6,914 bases of DNA. Source: DASRHY01 sp046765875. Its GTDB lineage: Bacteria; Actinomycetota; Actinomycetes; Propionibacteriales; Kribbellaceae. The translations under genes were made by a program, and so were the position numbers. The notes beneath the pieces were generated by a model. The model was not told the origin of the DNA, ran no database searches, and saw only the letters and a list, made by a program, of their open reading frames with translations. Position 1 is the first letter of the stretch, and each line of letters opens with the position of its first letter. Shown here piece by piece: positions 4,981-6,914 of the stretch. The stretch lies in contig JBKPSJ010000026.1 of NCBI GenBank assembly GCA_046765875.1, positions 1 to 6,914 on the forward strand, read 5' to 3'.

Positions 4981-5738
4981 CCGAGTCGAGCGCATCGCAG
5001 CCCAGCGCCCCTGAGCGGGCGTTCCTCGACGCGAATGTCATCCGGGGTCAGCTGACCAACGACATCCTGCTCTCGGTCGCCGCCCATGACGTCTACGAGC
5101 CGCGCTGGTCGCAAGAGGTCATCGACGAGATGCGCCGCAACCGCCCCGCGGGTGTGAGCGAGGAAGCGATCGACAAGCGCATCGCGCAGATGAACAAGTT
5201 CTTCCCGCGGGGCATGACAAGCGGGTACGAGGGCTTGACCCCGGAGATGCAGGCTGATCCGAAGGACCAGCATGTACTGGCCGCAGCTGTACACAGCGGA
5301 AGCGACGTCCTCGTCACCGAAAACGTCAGGGACTTCAATCCGCCGTCGACCGGTCCGCATGCGATGCGGGTGGAGCGGTTGTCGCAGTTCCTCAACCGAA
5401 AACTGTCCGAGCAGCCGGAACGCGTGCAGGCGGCACTCACGCAGATGGTGGATCGCAACCGTTTTTCGCCGCGGAACATGTCGGAGCTCATCGACAAGAT
5501 GGCTACGATGCCGGAGCTTCGGGCCTTCGCCCAAAGACTCAACACCGTCGTCCCGCCGGATCAGCGCGGAACCACTGAGGTCCTGAACGCCAACCAGCGC
5601 CGCACGCCCGAATCAGTTGCCCTGGACGGCGTAGCCGACCCCCGCGGCGCCACTGAAACTTCCCCGAGCGCTGTGGACCCCTCCTCGAGGATTCATACAG
5701 GCGGTCCGAACCGCGATCGGGACGAACGCGAGCACTAG
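4977..5738 (+). CDS. PIN-domain ribonuclease toxin (VapC-like, PIN_3 type) with long C-terminal tail
   Basis: A 253-residue protein. The PIN domain spans about residues 14-140. The first acidic residue is D18 in AFLDANVI, the second E51 (or E47) in EVIDEM, the third D97 in DPKDQHVLAAA, and the fourth position lies around N116/D119 in LVTENVRDFNP. These carboxylates bind Mg/Mn for RNA cleavage in the family, so the nuclease looks intact. A helical region follows (143-195; QAALTQMVDRN, ELIDKMATMPELRAF), as in other PIN_3 toxins. The last roughly 55 residues are Pro/Thr/Asp/Arg-rich and probably disordered, which is longer than I expect. The start overlaps the antitoxin stop, so there is no separate ribosome binding site. 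The RNA target is unknown. Confidence 0.85.
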   Translation: MTESSASQPSAPERAFLDANVIRGQLTNDILLSVAAHDVYEPRWSQEVIDEMRRNRPAGVSEEAIDKRIAQMNKFFPRGMTSGYEGLTPEMQADPKDQHVLAAAVHSGSDVLVTENVRDFNPPSTGPHAMRVERLSQFLNRKLSEQPERVQAALTQMVDRNRFSPRNMSELIDKMATMPELRAFAQRLNTVVPPDQRGTTEVLNANQRRTPESVALDGVADPRGATETSPSAVDPSSRIHTGGPNRDRDEREH

Positions 5739-5742
5739 GGCC

Positions 5743-5751
5743 TGTGGATAA
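5743..5751 (-). promoter_or_regulatory. Perfect DnaA-box 9-mer (TTATCCACA on the minus strand)
   Basis: TGTGGATAA on the plus strand is the exact complement of the classical DnaA box. It lies alone in the 75-bp gap between the toxin and the next gene, 4 nt after the toxin stop. A 9-mer with six A/T is rare in DNA this GC-rich. A single box is not an origin, and I see no further boxes or an AT-rich unwinding region here. Confidence 0.45.
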
Positions 5752-5813
5752 CTGGCGACGCTGATCTGCCATCTGTGCCGTAATGGTGCCTTCGCCGATG
5801 AAGGGCCAACGCT

Positions 5814-6215
5814 ATGGATGACATCGGATTCAACGACGAGTTCAACAGATCGGTCGCGCAGGTACGGGCTGGCGCGGACGTGATGACCGAGCAGGCCCGG
5901 CTCCTGTCGCTCATTCCCGCGCTGGACTCGGCGGGTGACCGGGAGTGGGCGGCGCGGCTGGTCGCGGACCTCGAGCAGACCTCGATGCTGAGGAGGCGAA
6001 GCGAGCTGTTCCGCCAGGCGCTCAGAACCCAGGCCGACGCCTTCCTCGGCGGCGGCTCCGACGCGGACTATCTGGCTCGGATAAGGCAAGCACGCCGCCG
6101 GATCCAGCGACTGTCCGACCAGGCTGCCGATGCGACCGATGCGGTCCGCATCCGTGCGCTGACCAGGGTCCTGGACCACGTCGACGAACGACTGAGCCGC
6201 CTGTCGTGGAATTGA
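5814..6215 (+). CDS. Small all-helical protein of unknown family
   Basis: I do not recognise this 133-residue protein. It is predicted soluble, without Cys, signal peptide or membrane segment, and rich in Arg, Asp, Ala and Leu. Heptad-like hydrophobic spacing suggests two or three long helices or coiled coils (about 5-32, 41-76 and 84-131), split by a GGGSDAD turn at about 79-85. The composition resembles structural or partner proteins, but the WxG motif of ESX substrates is absent. The ATG has AAGGG at 5801-5805 with an 8-nt gap. Its end overlaps the start of the metalloprotease gene, so the two products are probably made together and may bind each other. It begins 75 bp after the toxin on the same strand. 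Codon use is like its neighbours. Confidence 0.8.
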   Translation: MDDIGFNDEFNRSVAQVRAGADVMTEQARLLSLIPALDSAGDREWAARLVADLEQTSMLRRRSELFRQALRTQADAFLGGGSDADYLARIRQARRRIQRLSDQAADATDAVRIRALTRVLDHVDERLSRLSWN

Positions 6216-6914
6216 TCATCCGGCCGGTGGATCCGTCGTCACCGGCGTACGAGGAGTTCGCGCGTCTCCATCGCATCGTCTGCGACATGCGCCCAGGCCA
6301 TCGCAGCCATTGGAACGGCGAGCTGTACACCTTCGACGGCGACCCATGGGGCGGCTACGACACTGAGACCGGCCGCATGCTTCTGTCGCGACAGCTGGTC
6401 CTCGATCAGTTCGCCGGCCCTCCGTCCGACGCACAGGCGGAGGCACTCGCCACTGTCCTGCACGAGTCGTACCACGCGACGGCCGAGTTCGACTCCGATG
6501 ACCCCGATGCCGTCCACTCGCGGGCAGCGATCGCCCTGGACGAAGGCCTGACCGAACGCCGTACCCGCAATGACTTCCCCGTCTTCGCCAAACGCGCCGG
6601 CTACCAGGGTTTGTCCCTCGACACGAACCAGTACGAAGGCGCGGTAGCCGCCGTAGACCGCCTCATCGACTACGCGGCCGGTCCAGACCACGCGGACGCC
6701 CTGAACCGAACCGCCCTCTCCAAACCAGTCCCCCTCCAATGGGACACGATCGCCCACGCCGTAGTCCGCACCCACCTGTCCGACGTCGTACCCGACGGGC
6801 ACCCCCACCAACGTGCAGCACGAGCGTCCATGGTGGCGGCGATGACCAACAATGCATGGGGCGGCATTGAGTACCAGCCCGAACATCACGGCCAACTCCT
6901 AGCCAAAGCCACAC
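6206..6914 (+). CDS. Predicted zinc metalloprotease (HExxH ... EGLTE), right end cut by window
   Basis: At least 236 codons are open to the window edge with no stop. The key motif is H86-E-S-Y-H90 in ATVLHESYHATAE, followed 22 residues later by DEGLTE (112-117). HExxH plus a downstream Glu (E113 or E117) is the metal site of gluzincin-type peptidases. Before it, residues 40-66 (YTFDGDPWGGYDTETGRMLLSRQLVL) look like the edge strand and lead-in helix. Later parts include a likely helix EGAVAAVDRLIDYA and a His-rich stretch (GHPHQ, EHHG). No signal peptide is seen, so a cytoplasmic protein is likely. I cannot assign a named family. The start is GTG 6206 (10-base overlap with the previous gene); TTG 6212 (TTGA overlap) is an alternative, and neither has a strong ribosome binding site. 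The longer antisense frame is rejected because the motif and G/C-ending codons lie on this strand. Confidence 0.75.
   Translation, partial: MELIIRPVDPSSPAYEEFARLHRIVCDMRPGHRSHWNGELYTFDGDPWGGYDTETGRMLLSRQLVLDQFAGPPSDAQAEALATVLHESYHATAEFDSDDPDAVHSRAAIALDEGLTERRTRNDFPVFAKRAGYQGLSLDTNQYEGAVAAVDRLIDYAAGPDHADALNRTALSKPVPLQWDTIAHAVVRTHLSDVVPDGHPHQRAARASMVAAMTNNAWGGIEYQPEHHGQLLAKAT

Noticed and set aside
4584..5534. Minus-strand frame of 316 codons opposite the toxin-antitoxin pair
   Set aside because: It is antisense to two proteins with recognisable HTH and PIN motifs and shows no domain of its own.
6239..6895. Minus-strand frame of 218 codons opposite the zincin
   Set aside because: Plus-strand codons end in G/C and encode HESYH and DEGLTE. 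The opposite frame is Gly/Val/Arg-rich without motifs.

Overview
The window reads as chromosomal DNA of a high-GC actinobacterium. Evidence: strongly G/C-ending codons in every credible gene, GTG/TTG alternative starts, purine-rich ribosome binding sites, hairpin terminators with little or no U-tract, an HTH/PIN toxin-antitoxin pair of a type common in actinobacteria, and a Pro/Thr-linker M23 peptidase. The word GTAC (often CGTAC) is very frequent. That composition, with the gene content, makes me think of Kribbella or another Propionibacteriales member, but this is a guess from memory. No rRNA, tRNA, CRISPR, insertion sequence or phage gene is visible.

Layout. (1) 1-1055, minus strand: 3'-truncated iron-dependent hydroxyacid-oxoacid transhydrogenase. 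(2) 1056-1294: divergent intergenic region with two inverted repeats. (3) 1295-2287, plus strand: YCII-domain protein, hairpin terminator, then a cupin gene with a LacI-type operator-like palindrome in its leader. (4) 2302-2338: strong bidirectional terminator. (5) 2344-3723, minus strand, read right to left: secreted M23 peptidase with a Thr/Pro linker, a pterin-carbinolamine-dehydratase-like protein with a degenerate active site, and a 75-residue one-helix membrane protein. (6) 3793-4527, plus strand: NmrA-like NAD(P)-binding protein. (7) 4555-5738: HTH antitoxin and PIN-domain toxin overlapping by ATGA. (8) 5814-6914: a small all-helical protein of unknown family overlapping a right-truncated predicted zinc metalloprotease (HExxH plus downstream EGLTE).

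The left two thirds looks like ordinary housekeeping and accessory metabolism, redox and cell-wall genes. The most unusual part is the right-hand plus-strand block (4555-6914). A toxin-antitoxin operon, apparently read from a promoter so close that its mRNA may be leaderless, is followed after 75 bp by two tightly overlapping genes, one encoding a probable zincin. A perfect DnaA-box 9-mer lies in that 75-bp gap. Whether these four genes form one system cannot be decided from the sequence alone. It is the best candidate here for something undescribed.
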